From Alnus glutinosa (taxonomy: Eukaryota > Streptophyta > Magnoliopsida > Fagales > Betulaceae), in assembly GCF_958979055.1 (NCBI RefSeq), contig NC_084896.1, positions 6,576,501 to 6,640,500 of the forward strand: a DNA stretch of 64,000 bases. The letters run 5' to 3'. A program made the translations under genes and the position numbers. Shown here in pieces: positions 22,925 to 33,624 of the stretch; the first letter of the stretch is position 1; each line of letters begins with the position of its first letter. A model generated the notes under the pieces. The model did not search any database and was not told the DNA's origin. It saw only the letters and a program-made list of their open reading frames with translations.

Positions 22925-24245
22925 TTTAATTTTTCACGATCGATAGATCATCCGATCCATCATGATAGATCAATATGATCGATAAATCATTCGATTAATC
23001 ATGGTACATCATCTGATCGATCACAACAAATCATCTGATCGATCCGGATAGATCAATAAGATCAATCATGGTAGTTCATATGATCAGTCATTATAGATCA
23101 TTCGATCGATCATGATAAATGATCCGATCGATCATGGTAGATCAAATCATATGATCAATCCGGATAGATCAATCATGGTAGATCATATGATCAGTCATTA
23201 TAGATCATCCGATCGATCAATAGGATCGATTGATCATCTGATCAATCATGATAGAACATCCGATCAATCATGATAGATCATTCGATCAATCATGATAGAT
23301 CAATAGGATCAATAGATCATCCGATCGATCATGATAGATCAATAGGATCGATAGATCATCCGATTAATCATAGTAGATCATGGTAGATCATTCAATCGAT
23401 CATGATAGATCATCCCATCGATCATGATATATCAATAGGATCGATAGATCATCCGATCGATCATGATAGATCAATAGATCGATAGATCATCCGATCAATC
23501 ATAGTAGATCATGGTAGATCATTCAATCGATCATGATAGATCATCCCATCGATCATGATATATCAATAGGATCGATAGATCATCCGATCGATCATGAAAG
23601 ATCAATAGGATCAATAGATCATCAAATCGACCGTGATAGATCATTAGATCATCCGATCGATCAATAAGATCGATAAATCATCTGATCGATCATGATAGAA
23701 CATCCGATCAATCATGATAGATCATTCGATCAATCATGATAGATCAATAGGATCAATAGATCATCCGATCGATCATGATAGATCAATAGGATCGATAGAT
23801 CATCCGATCAATCATAGTAGATCATGGTAGATCATTCAATCGATCATGATAGATCATCCCATCAATCATGATATATCAATAGGATCGATAGATCATCCGA
23901 TCGATCATGAAAGATCAATAGGATCAATAGATCATCAAATCGACCGTGATAGATCAATAGGATCGATTGATCATCCAGTCAATCATGATAGATCATCTGA
24001 TTGATCATGATAGATCAATAGAACCGATAGATCATCCAATCGATCGATATATCATCCAATCGATCATGATCAATAAATAGGACAAATAAATCATCCGATC
24101 GATCAATATGATCGATAGATCATTCGATCGATCTTGATAGACCAATATGATCGATAGATCATTTGATCGATCGTGATAAAGTTCGAATGATCAAACTTCA
24201 CACAATGAAGGTTTGATCAATTAATATGATTGATAAACCATCTGA
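22925..24245. repeat. GATC-rich minisatellite with a 444-bp higher-order period
   Basis: Continuous variants of GATCATGATAGATCAATAG and GATCGATAGATCATCCGATC. A higher-order unit is visible: landmark 'ATGATAGAACATCCGATC' occurs about 444 bp apart (units from 23235 and 23679), and 'ATCATAGTAGATCATGG' at about 23366 and 23810 has the same spacing. An extra copy of the latter at about 23497 marks an inner repeat of about 131 bp. It lies wholly inside the CACTA element and has no coding capacity. Confidence 0.92.
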
Positions 24246-25480
24246 TTGACCGTAGTGCATTAATTATGAAAACAATTTTTTTTTTTTTTTTAATAAAAAA
24301 AAAAAAAAAACGAAAAAACTAGTTTTCTATTAAATTTTATTTTTTTTAAAAAAAAAGAAAGAAAAAAGATTTTTTTTTTTTGAAAGAAAAACAAAAAATT
24401 AACATTTTTTTTTAATTTAAAAATAAAAAAAACGAAATTTTCGAAAAAAAAATTATTTTTACATACAAATTAAAGAAAAATATATATTTAAAAAAACAAA
24501 AACAAAAACTTGAAAAAATAAAAAATAAACAAAAAAAATAAAGAAGAAAAGTAAAAATATTATTAGCGGCCACTCTAATAATGGATTATTAGCGGCCATA
24601 TAAAAAAGTGGCTGCTAATAATTAATTATTAGCAGCCATATAAAAAAGTGGCCGCTAATAATCAATTATTAGCGGCCACTTTTTTGGCCGCTAATAGTTT
24701 CCCGAAATTTTTCGCAACTCCCCGCGAAGTTATTAGCGGCGACTCAAATTTCGACACTAATATTAATATTTTTGTGTATTAACGTCCATCTTTATAGATC
24801 AATAGGATCGATAGATCATCCGATCGATCGTGATCTATCAATATAATCGATAGATCATTCGACCGATTTTGATAGACCAATAGGATTGATAGATCATCCA
24901 ATCGATCGTGATCGATCAATAGGACCGATAGATCATCCGATCGATCCTAATCAATAAATATGACCAATAAATCATCCGATCAATCGTGATCGAATGATCT
25001 TGATAGACCAATATGATCGATTGTGATAGAGTTCGACTGATCAGACTTCACACAATGAAGGTTTGATCGATTAATATGATTGATAAACCATCTGATTGAC
25101 CATATTGCATTAATTATGAAAACATTTTTTTTTTAAAAAAAAAAAAACAAATGAAAAACTAGTTTTCTATTAATTTTTAAAAAGAAAAAAGAAAAAAGAA
25201 TGAATTTTTTTTAGTTGAAAGAAAAACCAAAAATTAACTTTTTTTTTTTTAAAAAAAAACCAATTTTTCAAAAAAAATATTTTTTACAAACAAATTAACA
25301 AAAAATAAAAGAAGAACAATAAAAATAAAAATAAAAATAACGAAAAAAGTAAAAATATTATTAGCGGCCACATAAGTGGCCGCTAATAATCCATTATTAG
25401 TGGCCATATAAAAAAGTGGCCGCTAATAATTGATTATTAGCGGCCAAAAAAGTGGCCGCTAATAGCTCTGGAAAACAATT
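24181..25480. repeat. Two copies of a CACTA interior segment
   Basis: The string CTTCACACAATGAAGGTTTG followed by ATTAATATGATTGATAAACC occurs at about 24195 and again at about 25045. Each time it is followed by an A/T-rich tract with ACTAGTTTTCTATTAA and then a TTAGCGGCCAC hairpin cluster (24565-24690 and 25358-25465). The intervening 24795-25090 holds a second, shorter GATC-rich array. The AT-rich module with 'ACTAGTTTTCTATTAATCT' appears again at about 25540 and 25920. Confidence 0.8.
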
Positions 25481-26211
25481 TTTTTTATTTTTTTTTAAAA
25501 AAACAAACGAAAAAATAAAAATAAAATAAAAAAGAAAAAACTAGTTTTCTATTAATCTCTTTTTTTAAAATAAAAAAAAAAAAGGAAAAAGAACGATTTT
25601 TTTTTTTTTTTTTGTTGATAGAAAAACCAAAAATTAACTTTTCTTTTTATTATTTTAAAAAAACCAATTTTTTTTAAAAATATTTTTTACAAACAAATTA
25701 AAAAAATTAAAGAAAAACAAAAAAAAAAAAAGAATGAAAATATATATTTAAAATAAAAACAAAAAAAATGAAAATTTTAAAAACATTAAAAAAAAAAAAA
25801 AAGTTAGCACATATTATTTTGAAAACATAAAAAAACGCTAAATATTATTAGCGGCCACTTGCTAATAGTACTGGAAAACAATTTTTTTTTTTTTGAAAAA
25901 AACAAAAAAATAAAAAGAAAAACTAGTTTTCTATTAATCTTCTTTTTTTTAAAGGAAAAAGAACGATTTTTTTTTTTGTTGATAGAAAAACCAAAAATTA
26001 ACTTTTCTTTTTATTATTTTAAAAAAACCAATTTTATTTTTTTAAAAAATATTGTTTACAAACAAATTAAAAAAATTAAAGAAAAAAAAAAAATAAGAAT
26101 GGAAAATATATATTTAAAATAAAAACAAAAAAAAAAATTTTGAAAAAATTAAAAAAAAAGAAAACGAAAAAAGTTTGTACATATTATTTTGAAAACATAA
26201 AAAAAAGGCTA

Positions 26212-26625
26212 AATATTATTAGCGGCCATACAAAAAAGTGGCCGCTAAAAACTTGATGGGGAATGGATAAAAAGTGGCCGCTAATAATTGATTATTAGCG
26301 GCCATATAAAAAAGTGGCCGCTAATAATCAATTATTAGCGGCCACTGTTTTGGCCGCTAATAGTTTTATTATTAGCGGCGACATTAGTCGCCACTAGTAG
26401 TTTCCCGGAATTTTTCGCACCTCCCCGCCAAGTTATTAGCGGCCACAATTAGGTGGCCGCTAATAGTTTACAAATAACGGCGACTATTAGCGGCCAATTG
26501 TGTTTGGCCGCTAATAGTGTATTATTAGCGGCCACTTTTAAAAGTGGCCGCTAATAATATGATCATTAGCGGCCACTATGTGTTGGCCGCTAATAATGTG
26601 GCCGCTAATGATCAAATTTTTTGTA
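26212..26625. repeat. Right subterminal repeat array of the CACTA element
   Basis: More than ten TTAGCGGCCA / TGGCCGCTAA motifs, mostly as facing pairs that fold into hairpins (for example GTGGCCGCTAATAATTGATT ATTAGCGGCCAT). It mirrors the left array. Confidence 0.9.
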
Positions 26626-26723
26626 GTAAACTACACAACAATCCCTCACGTGAGGGTGGGCCCCAATGTGTGGGATCTACCCTCATGTGAGGAGTTGTTG
26701 TGCAGTTGTTGTATTGGTGTTGT

Positions 26724-28580
26724 AAATCTAACATTTTCCTTATATTTATGGATATGTGGAAATCTTGTATAATATCCTTAATTTGTTTACATTTGTTGTT
26801 GAACGATAATTGACACTTTTGTGAATGTTAATTAACAATGTTAATTAACACTTTGGTGGCTGGCTTGTTCGCAAGAATAGAAAAACTTGGATTTGAAAAA
26901 TGGTAATAAAATTGCTGTCGTGTTTAATTTACAACATTAAAGGCTATTCATATTCTATCTGTTCAACCAACCTTAAAATTGTCTTCTACGTTCTATACCC
27001 GATGAATGTTTGTGGCACAAGAGTCAAGTTGCCGCTCACAGTTGATGAATGGTCTGTTTGAATTTGCGATTTTAAAAAATTTAATTTTAAATAATAATTT
27101 TAAAATCTGCAATTTAAAAAAGTGATTTTCAAAAGTACAGTTAAGTGTTTGGCAAAATCCCAGTTTAGCCTTTAAAATCGCAAATTAATCTTTAAAACTA
27201 TGCATTTTTAAAAAAACATCATTTCACCTGTGATTTGAAAAAACAGATTTTCTGCATTTTCAAATTGTAATTTTTAAACACGTAGTTTCCAAACGATTTA
27301 TATTCTGTGATTTGGTTCAAAATTGCATTTATTGTTTACGAAATTGCAATTTCAAACGCACCGAAGTGAAGTGAATTTGCTGCTCATATATATATATAGT
27401 AGAATATGTCTTTGGGTATTCTGAATTTAAAAACATTGCTACTGTTTCATGTGAAACTTACGTTAGGTAAGCTTAATTGAAAAGTCTATGTTATGCATGG
27501 TAAATGGTGATCCCGTACGTTTACCACTAAAATCTTCTTCGGACCTTTTACAGGCCTACTCAAAGTCCAATATATATAGTCCCTTACCCCTCGGAGATTG
27601 TCCGACCAATGGTTTAGGGACCTTAGAAGAAAGGATCATAAAATGAAGGTATTTTGAGATCCCTTCGGTTACGGTCTTACCTATTTAAATTTGGCTTGAT
27701 AAGAAAAGAATCTGTAGATGCACTTCCCTAGGGAAGCCATTCAGGATAATATATTAGCTACCTTCCATAACGGACCCTTCACCTCTGATTCTTGCCATAT
27801 CAAACCACCTTGCCTTAATAATGATGGTCCTATAAGTGAAGGCAACAACCCTACAACGAGGTATGCACATTTTTTTTCATAGCATTCTCTTGCCTCCTAG
27901 CTTCGTTCAAAAACACCACACTAACTTAGGCATCGCAATGTCTTCTGCTGGTACATCCGGCGAGTCATCCATATCAATTTTTGAAGTAACGGTGTGCGGT
28001 CAACTGTATCAAGAATAAATAAAAGGTAGAATTTTCAAAAGAATAATGATGTTAACATAACACTGTCAATCCATACTTAGATAATCTATTGTTAAATAAT
28101 AATAATAAGAAGTTCAATAATAAATTGGTAATACTATATCAATATAGTAAGATGGTAATAGGGCGTGAGTATAATATATAGCTTTAGCTCGACTTCACGT
28201 CGAAAAAGTAAAGTACATTAAATATTGCCAATCTCATCCACCTCATCAAGCAAAACATGTTCCAGAATTTGAGATTCCTTATTCTCGAGTTAAGAGAGTG
28301 CAAACAAAACCCAAAATAAGGAAAGGAGAGTGGGAATAAAGGATGTGTGTAGGTATGCATGCGTAGAATAGAGATAATTTATACAAGGGGTGGCACTGTC
28401 TATGGCTTTTCTTTTATTTTTTATTTTTATTTTAATATTTTTTTCCAATACTATGAAGTAATTTGGTCATTTTAAATAATTTTGGATGGAATAAATGAAC
28501 ATTGGACGCTGCCTGGTGTGTATGAGTTGATCGGAGAGGGCATATGGCAACTAGAACTTGAATTAGGGGCCTGATTGCTG
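26724..28580. other. Non-coding spacer with one hAT-like MITE
   Basis: A foldback element at about 27052-27363 has arms GGTCTGTTTGAATTTGCGAT and GAAATTGCAATTTCAAACGC. It is related to the one at 13420-13915. The rest holds no gene I can support; the ORF at 27836-28018 has no domain. Confidence 0.55.
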
Positions 28581-28689
28581 CATTTTAAAATTAAATTGCA
28601 TGAATTTATTTCCCCCAAATACCTACAAACCTTTCAAATCCTGATAAACCATAACTGGAAGAGAAAAAAACAGAAAGGAGTAGATATGA

Positions 28690-29240
28690 TTATGTTGTGG
28701 TATGGAGCCTGTCCGGACGGGCAGCACAACCTGTTTGGACAAGAACTCTAGAGATGCTGGATTAATTTGGGGTGTACAGATAGACAATATATTCTGTCTG
28801 AACATGAGTTTCAGGAAGTGACTTTTTTGGTGCATGTCCAGACGGTGCGATGGTGTACGTGTCCGGACATGCGGGGTATCAAATTAGGGAACCCTAGGGG
28901 CGTCCAGACACCGCCACTCGAAAACTCTATTTTTTATTTAAACACTGAAATGAGACTTTGTTGTTATGGAAAAATTGTGAAAACACTGAGAGATCTTTTC
29001 TAGGTTTTCTATATATAGAGGTTATCTATAGAAGAGTTTGAGAGTTGAATAGTTTAATCAACATCTCTGGATTGTAAAAGTCTATGAATAGAGATATATT
29101 CTCCAACATTGTAAAATCTGCTGCAACTTTGTGGACGTAGCTCTTAGTTGTGAACTATGTAAATCTTATGTTCTTTTATGATTACTTGTTTAATTATCTT
29201 TATTTTGTTTTATTCTTATTTTAACATCTATAGAGAACTG
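28690..29240. other. LTR-like remnant in the GLP-B upstream region
   Basis: Between block-B sequence shared with A and C lies a patch with repeated TGTCCGGAC-type words and 'CTATATATAGAGG'. It resembles LTR leader DNA. It interrupts the flank between 'GGAAGAGAAAAAAACAGAAAG' and 'TTGCCTTGGCATGGTACATA', which are adjacent in block A. No clear ends or coding. Confidence 0.5.
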
Positions 29241-29741
29241 AAAAATATGCCATATTTGCCTTGGCATGGTACATATATACTCGTTATCTAGGAAATCTTT
29301 TTCTTGAAGAGCAAAATTAAGGAGATTTATATAAGCTTAATAAGAAAAGATTAAATCATCTGACTTGGAACATTTCGTGCTATTTCAAATATTTCAGCTT
29401 AATATTTTAACAGTTAACAAACTTTTCAACAGTTACAAGGTAGTTGTTACGAAAGCGTACATGGGCGAACGTACCGGTTAGCCATGTCAATTTCTGAACG
29501 TACAATTAATCACTTCAAGGTTCCTGCGGATTGCAGCAAAGTGACGTTAGAACTACTCCATTAATTAATTGAAGTGGTCGGACTTGGCTGCATTTCTATT
29601 ATGTGCAAATTACGTTTTAAGAGGTCCAATAAGGGCCGGTTAATTCACCCACTAAATAAAAATTTAAATGAATAACTTACAAAGTCTTACAAGCTAGGTT
29701 CCACCTAGTGAAAAACATAGACTGGTTCATTGTCTCCCGGC

Positions 29742-29749
29742 TATAAATA
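29742..29749 (+). promoter_or_regulatory. TATA box of GLP-B
   Basis: TATAAATA in the conserved CTATAAATAGACATGTTCCC context, 92 bp upstream of the ATG. Confidence 0.8.
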
Positions 29750-29840
29750 GACATGTTCCCATGAGCGCAACATCTCTCACTCCTCACATAACCAACAACT
29801 CACCGAATACAGAAGCAAGAGATCGTAAACACAGATAAGG

Positions 29841-30662
29841 ATGAAAGGGGTTCCTAATTACCTTGTAGCTTTGGCACTCATGGCTTTGGCATGCTCCCTT
29901 GCCTCTGCCTTTGATCCTTCTCCTCTGCAAGACTTTTGCGTTTCAACTAACAGTTCCGTCGATGGTGGTATGCATACATTCTTCTTCTTCTTGTTATTAT
30001 TATTATGTTCTTTTGAAGTCATTTGATGCATCTCCATTCTTTTCTCTCATCTATGGCATCTACATATCAACGTAATTTTGCTAGTATCTTGCGTGACATT
30101 AACTAACTTTTTTCTGTGCAGTATTTGTGAATGGAAAGTTCTGCAAGGACCCGAAGCTTGTCACTCCCAATGATTTCTTCTTTCAAGGACTAAACATTCC
30201 TAGAAGCACTGTAAATCAAGTTGGGTCGAATGTCACTCTTCTGAATGTGGACCAAATATTTGGCCTCAATACACTAGGTGTATCCTTAGCTCGCTTAGAC
30301 TTTGCATCATACGGCCTAAATCCACTCCATACTCATCCTCGTGCCACAGAAATTTTAGTAGTCTTAGAGGGTACTCTGTTAGTTGGCTTATCACGTCCAA
30401 CCCGGATAACCGCCTCATCACCAAAACTCTAAACGCAGGAGACGTATTCGTCTTCCCAATTGGTCTCATTCACTTCCAGTTTAATGTAGGAATGACCAAT
30501 GCTGTCGCTATTTCCGGTTTCGGTAGCCAGAATCCTGGGCTCATCGTCATAGCAAAGAATATTTTTGGATCCAATCCTCCTATTAATCCGAATGTTCTCA
30601 CCAAGGCCTTCCAATTAGACACGAATGTGGTTGAATATCTTCAGAAAATATTCAGTACTTAG
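29841..30662 (+). pseudogene. Germin-like protein B, frameshifted
   Basis: Same structure as GLP-A: exon 1 29841-29967, intron 29968-30121 with GT-AG, exon 2 from 30122, same signal peptide (ending ASA) and germin boxes. A one-base deletion at about 30388-30391 (GGCTTATCAC against GGCTTTGTCAC in A) shifts the frame just after cupin motif 1 and gives a stop at 30430-30432. The correct frame resumes downstream and stays open to TAG at 30660-30662, including motif 2. Motif 1 also has Leu for the second Pro ([13 protein letters not shown]). The rest of the frame is intact, so the break is recent or a sequencing error. As read, the product would lack the fourth metal ligand and the C-terminal half of the barrel. 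Confidence 0.9.
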
Positions 30663-31035
30663 AGAACTATATATGTCTAGTAGCAATAATGAACCGTTAG
30701 ACGGTTTGAATAAATTTTACATGTTTCCTTATTGTAACATTGTAGCAATATATAATTATAATGAAATGAAATGGTTGCTTATGTAGTCTCATATTCTTCT
30801 CTTTTCTGTTTTATGTTTAGATGTAGCATGCGTGGTATTTAAGGTATGTAATACGGTGCGTTTGAGATATCACTATTAATTTCTTTTGATACATGCCCTT
30901 TGCTTCCTCTTTTCTAAAAAATAAACTAATAAACCTAGAAATAAATGAATAATAAAAAGGGCGCGAGAGCGAATTCAAAAGGTAGCTAATAGCAGGTCTA
31001 ATATCTTTACATAATCTTTACTAGCTTATATCTCC

Positions 31036-31899
31036 GAGTAATGCTATATGTGCGTCAAGAGTCCGACTAGTGTCCGGCTCTTGACCCACGTGGCAAGTTT
31101 TTGTTTTTTTATTAAAAAAAAAAAAAAAATCAAAAACAAGCTAACCAGCGTTAAAACACACGGATTTCCCCAAAGTTTTCAAAAACGTTTTCTTCCCCAA
31201 AACTTTCCCCCAATTTTTTCCCTCCTCCCTCACCCCACCGACAGCCACCCCCCCGCCACCCTTCGGAGCACCGCCTACCGCAATTCGCCTCGCACCGCCG
31301 ACCAGGATCTCCAACCACCGTATTCTCTCTCTACGGTCTCTCTCTCTCTCTCCACAGTCGGCCACTGGATTTTTGTTGTGTTTATCTCTCTCTCTCTCTC
31401 CACGGCCGGTCACTGTTGATGGCCAAAGGGGGGGGGTGTTTGATTGTTTGATTTTGGGTTGTTTTGGGGCTTTCAGCTGGGAGGATGGCTGAAGGGGGGG
31501 TGGCGCTTGGGCTGCTGGGTCCGAGAGAGAGAGTTGGGCGAGGGACGGATGGTGGTTGGGCGCCGGTCGGTCGGTGGTCGTCGGTATGCTGGGTTCGCGA
31601 GAGAGAGAGAGAGACAGAGAGCTGGCCGAGGGACGGTGTGAGTCAGTGGGTGCCGGTCGTTGGGCGGTCGGTAGGTAGGCGCCGGTGGGTTGGTGGGTCA
31701 GTGGGGTAGGGTACGGTGGAGAGGGGGAGATTTGAAATGGGGGGAAATTTTTTTGGAAATGAAAGTGAAATGCTATACCTGCGGTTTTCTCCTTTCTTTT
31801 TGATTTTTTCTTTTTTTAATAAAAAACGAAAAACAAACGTGCCACGTGGGTCAAGAGCCGGACACCAGACGGACTCTTGACGCACGTATAGCATTACTC
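31036..31899. mobile_element. Mutator-like MITE, 864 bp, with 9-bp target duplication
   Basis: About 60-bp terminal inverted repeats (GAGTAATGCTATATGTGCGT at left; the complement of GCACGTATAGCATTACTC at right) continue through CGGCTCTTGACCCACGTGGCA. It is flanked by TATATCTCC (31027-31035) and TATATCCCC (31900-31908), a 9-bp duplication with one mismatch. Block A shows the empty site at about 9490. The core is GC-rich with CT/GA microsatellites (31325-31410, 31595-31622), and ORFs there on both strands are not convincing. Confidence 0.88.
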
Positions 31900-31976
31900 T
31901 ATATCCCCCACTATATGCGGATTTTTTTTTTATTATAATTTAATTTTAAGAATACTTAATATTATAATAATTTTTA

Positions 31977-32360
31977 GGGTTAAATACATATTTGTCTCCT
32001 GTGCTTTACGACCTTTATTTTTTACCCCCTCAGTTTCATTTTTTATCAAATTTGGTACCTGTGGTATATGAAAAGACGGAAATGGTACCTCCGTCTGATT
32101 TCCCGTCCAAAACTAACGTTCACCCACAGCATTTTCTGTCATGTTGTTGGAAACGATGTGTAAAGAATTGGGTTTTGGGCTTCAAATTTTTAGGTACCCA
32201 ATGACGTGGGTGGACGTTAGTTTTGGACGGGAAATCAGACGGAGATACCATTTCCGTCTTTTCATATACCACATGTACCAAATTTGATAAAAAGTGAAAC
32301 TGAGGGGGCAAAAAATAAATTAAGGTCGTAAAGCACAGGGGGCAAATATGTATTTAACCC
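31977..32360. mobile_element. Mutator-like foldback MITE, 384 bp, perfect 9-bp target duplication
   Basis: Starts GGGTTAAATACATATTTG and ends with the inverted copy CAAATATGTATTTAACCC. The inverted repeats extend almost to the centre (GACGGAAATGGTACCTCCGT facing ACGGAGATACCATTTCCGTC). Flanked by TAATTTTTA on both sides (31968-31976, 32361-32369). Block A at about 9560 has the single uninterrupted TAATTTTTA. The ends resemble those of the element at 12392-13334, so the two probably share a transposase source. ORFs here are palindrome artefacts. Confidence 0.93.
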
Positions 32361-32369
32361 TAATTTTTA

Positions 32370-33624
32370 TTTATTATAATTTAATCTTTTATAATTTTTT
32401 TATTTTTTGTAATATATATCGTAATAAAACTGTCGATCGCTTTGATTCACAAATTTCAAAGGTCGGTTTCATTCACAATTTTCAAAAGCTTTTCAAATAT
32501 CATACGATCACTAAGAAACAAACTGAAAGATAAAAGTTTAGGCAAAATAAAAGCAAAGGAAGAAGAATATCAAGAGAGGTATGTAAGCAATAAGTAAAGC
32601 AAATTCAAATATATAAATAAAAAACATTTTAATTAACGCATCTAATAAAGGGAATTACATCAAATCTTAAAAGAAGACATGATTTTTCAGGTCAAAATCA
32701 GCTCCAAAGTCTTTAATGAGCAAAATCTTAAACAAATAGTGATTATAGAAAAGAACATTAATCAATAGATATTTTGTTGCAATTTCATCTCTTAATCCCA
32801 AATTTGTAAACATTTTTTTTTTTCTTTTTGTAAAGCAAATAGAAATAAAATAAATTTGAAGTCTTTATCAAGTGGAAAAATTATTAGCCCTTCACTCAAA
32901 TAATTTGGACGTGGGGCGCAGGTCTACGCCCCATGCACCAATTATATTATTTTTACTTTATTTAATTTATTAGCCTTTTCTTTAAATCTTTATTTTATTC
33001 TTTTAAATTCTTTTTCTTTTATATAATTTATTTCTTAGGACCATAAAATATTTTCTGTGCGTCCTATTGTATTTTCCAATCGTTAAATTAATTTTAATCA
33101 TTTATCCCATTAAATTTATTTTTAAAAAGAAAAAATATTCGGGACATCACAGAATTTGCCAATACTAAAAGCATAACAAATGGGTTAAGGGTTTTTTTAG
33201 AGTTTCACTTGCATGGATAAGGGGTATAATGGGGAGAACATTGCCAAAATAGCACGCCCGTGTGGCCACTTCCGTTAGGATTTAACAGAAAATACTAATG
33301 GAGGGGGGACATTGCAAATTGTTTAAAGTTAGAAACACTGAATTGATAGTTTATCAACTTTAAGGTGGTGATTGTAAAAGCGATGAAAGTTCAAGAAGAT
33401 TAAGCGAAGTTTCTACTTATTTAAATATGTATCTTTATAAGAGAGAAATTGAGATGTCAGAGAACGAAATTTTTTGCCCTTGATATGAACAAACTACTTA
33501 CAGTTTTCAACGATATTTTAATGAAAATAAATAGACAATTGCTAATTAAGGAAGTTTTATTAGGATAGACTATATGAAAAGAAACCAATCAATCACCTAA
33601 TTGTCATGGCTTCTTCCACTAATT
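32370..33624. other. Non-coding flank of block B
   Basis: 32370-32900 is colinear with block A 9570-10870 and contains the empty site of the palindromic LTR element at about 32578-32582 (GGTAT). 33130-33390 contains 'CCGTTAGGATTTAACAG', similar to a motif in the MITE at 63026-63367, but no ends are clear. No gene. Confidence 0.6.

Larger units (their letters stand above)
17663..26628. mobile_element. CACTA (En/Spm-type) transposon, 8,966 bp, non-autonomous
   Basis: Left end CACTACAAAAAATTT (17663) and right end AAATTTTTTGTAGTA (26628) are inverted apart from the last base. They are flanked by a 3-bp target duplication AAC (17660-17662 and 26629-26631). Dense subterminal repeats built on TTAGCGGCCAC and its complement sit at both ends, as in CACTA elements where the transposase binds. 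No TNPD-type transposase is recognisable. The interior instead holds host-like exons on the minus strand, long AT-rich low-complexity DNA and GATC-rich minisatellites, so movement would have depended on an autonomous relative elsewhere. Confidence 0.92.
17644..26723. mobile_element. Small foldback MITE split by a CACTA insertion
   Basis: A perfect 19-bp terminal inverted repeat: ACAACACCAATACAACAAC at 17644-17662 and its exact complement at 26705-26723. The right part (26632-26723) has inner arms CCTCACGTGAGGGTGGG and CTACCCTCATGTGAGGA. With the CACTA element and its 3-bp duplication removed, a foldback element of about 111 bp remains. It has no coding capacity. Confidence 0.85.

Noticed and set aside
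22925..24245. CRISPR-like or Dam-site array
   Set aside because: Units are contiguous without unique spacers, and the setting is a plant transposon; GATC content is a by-product of the repeat unit.
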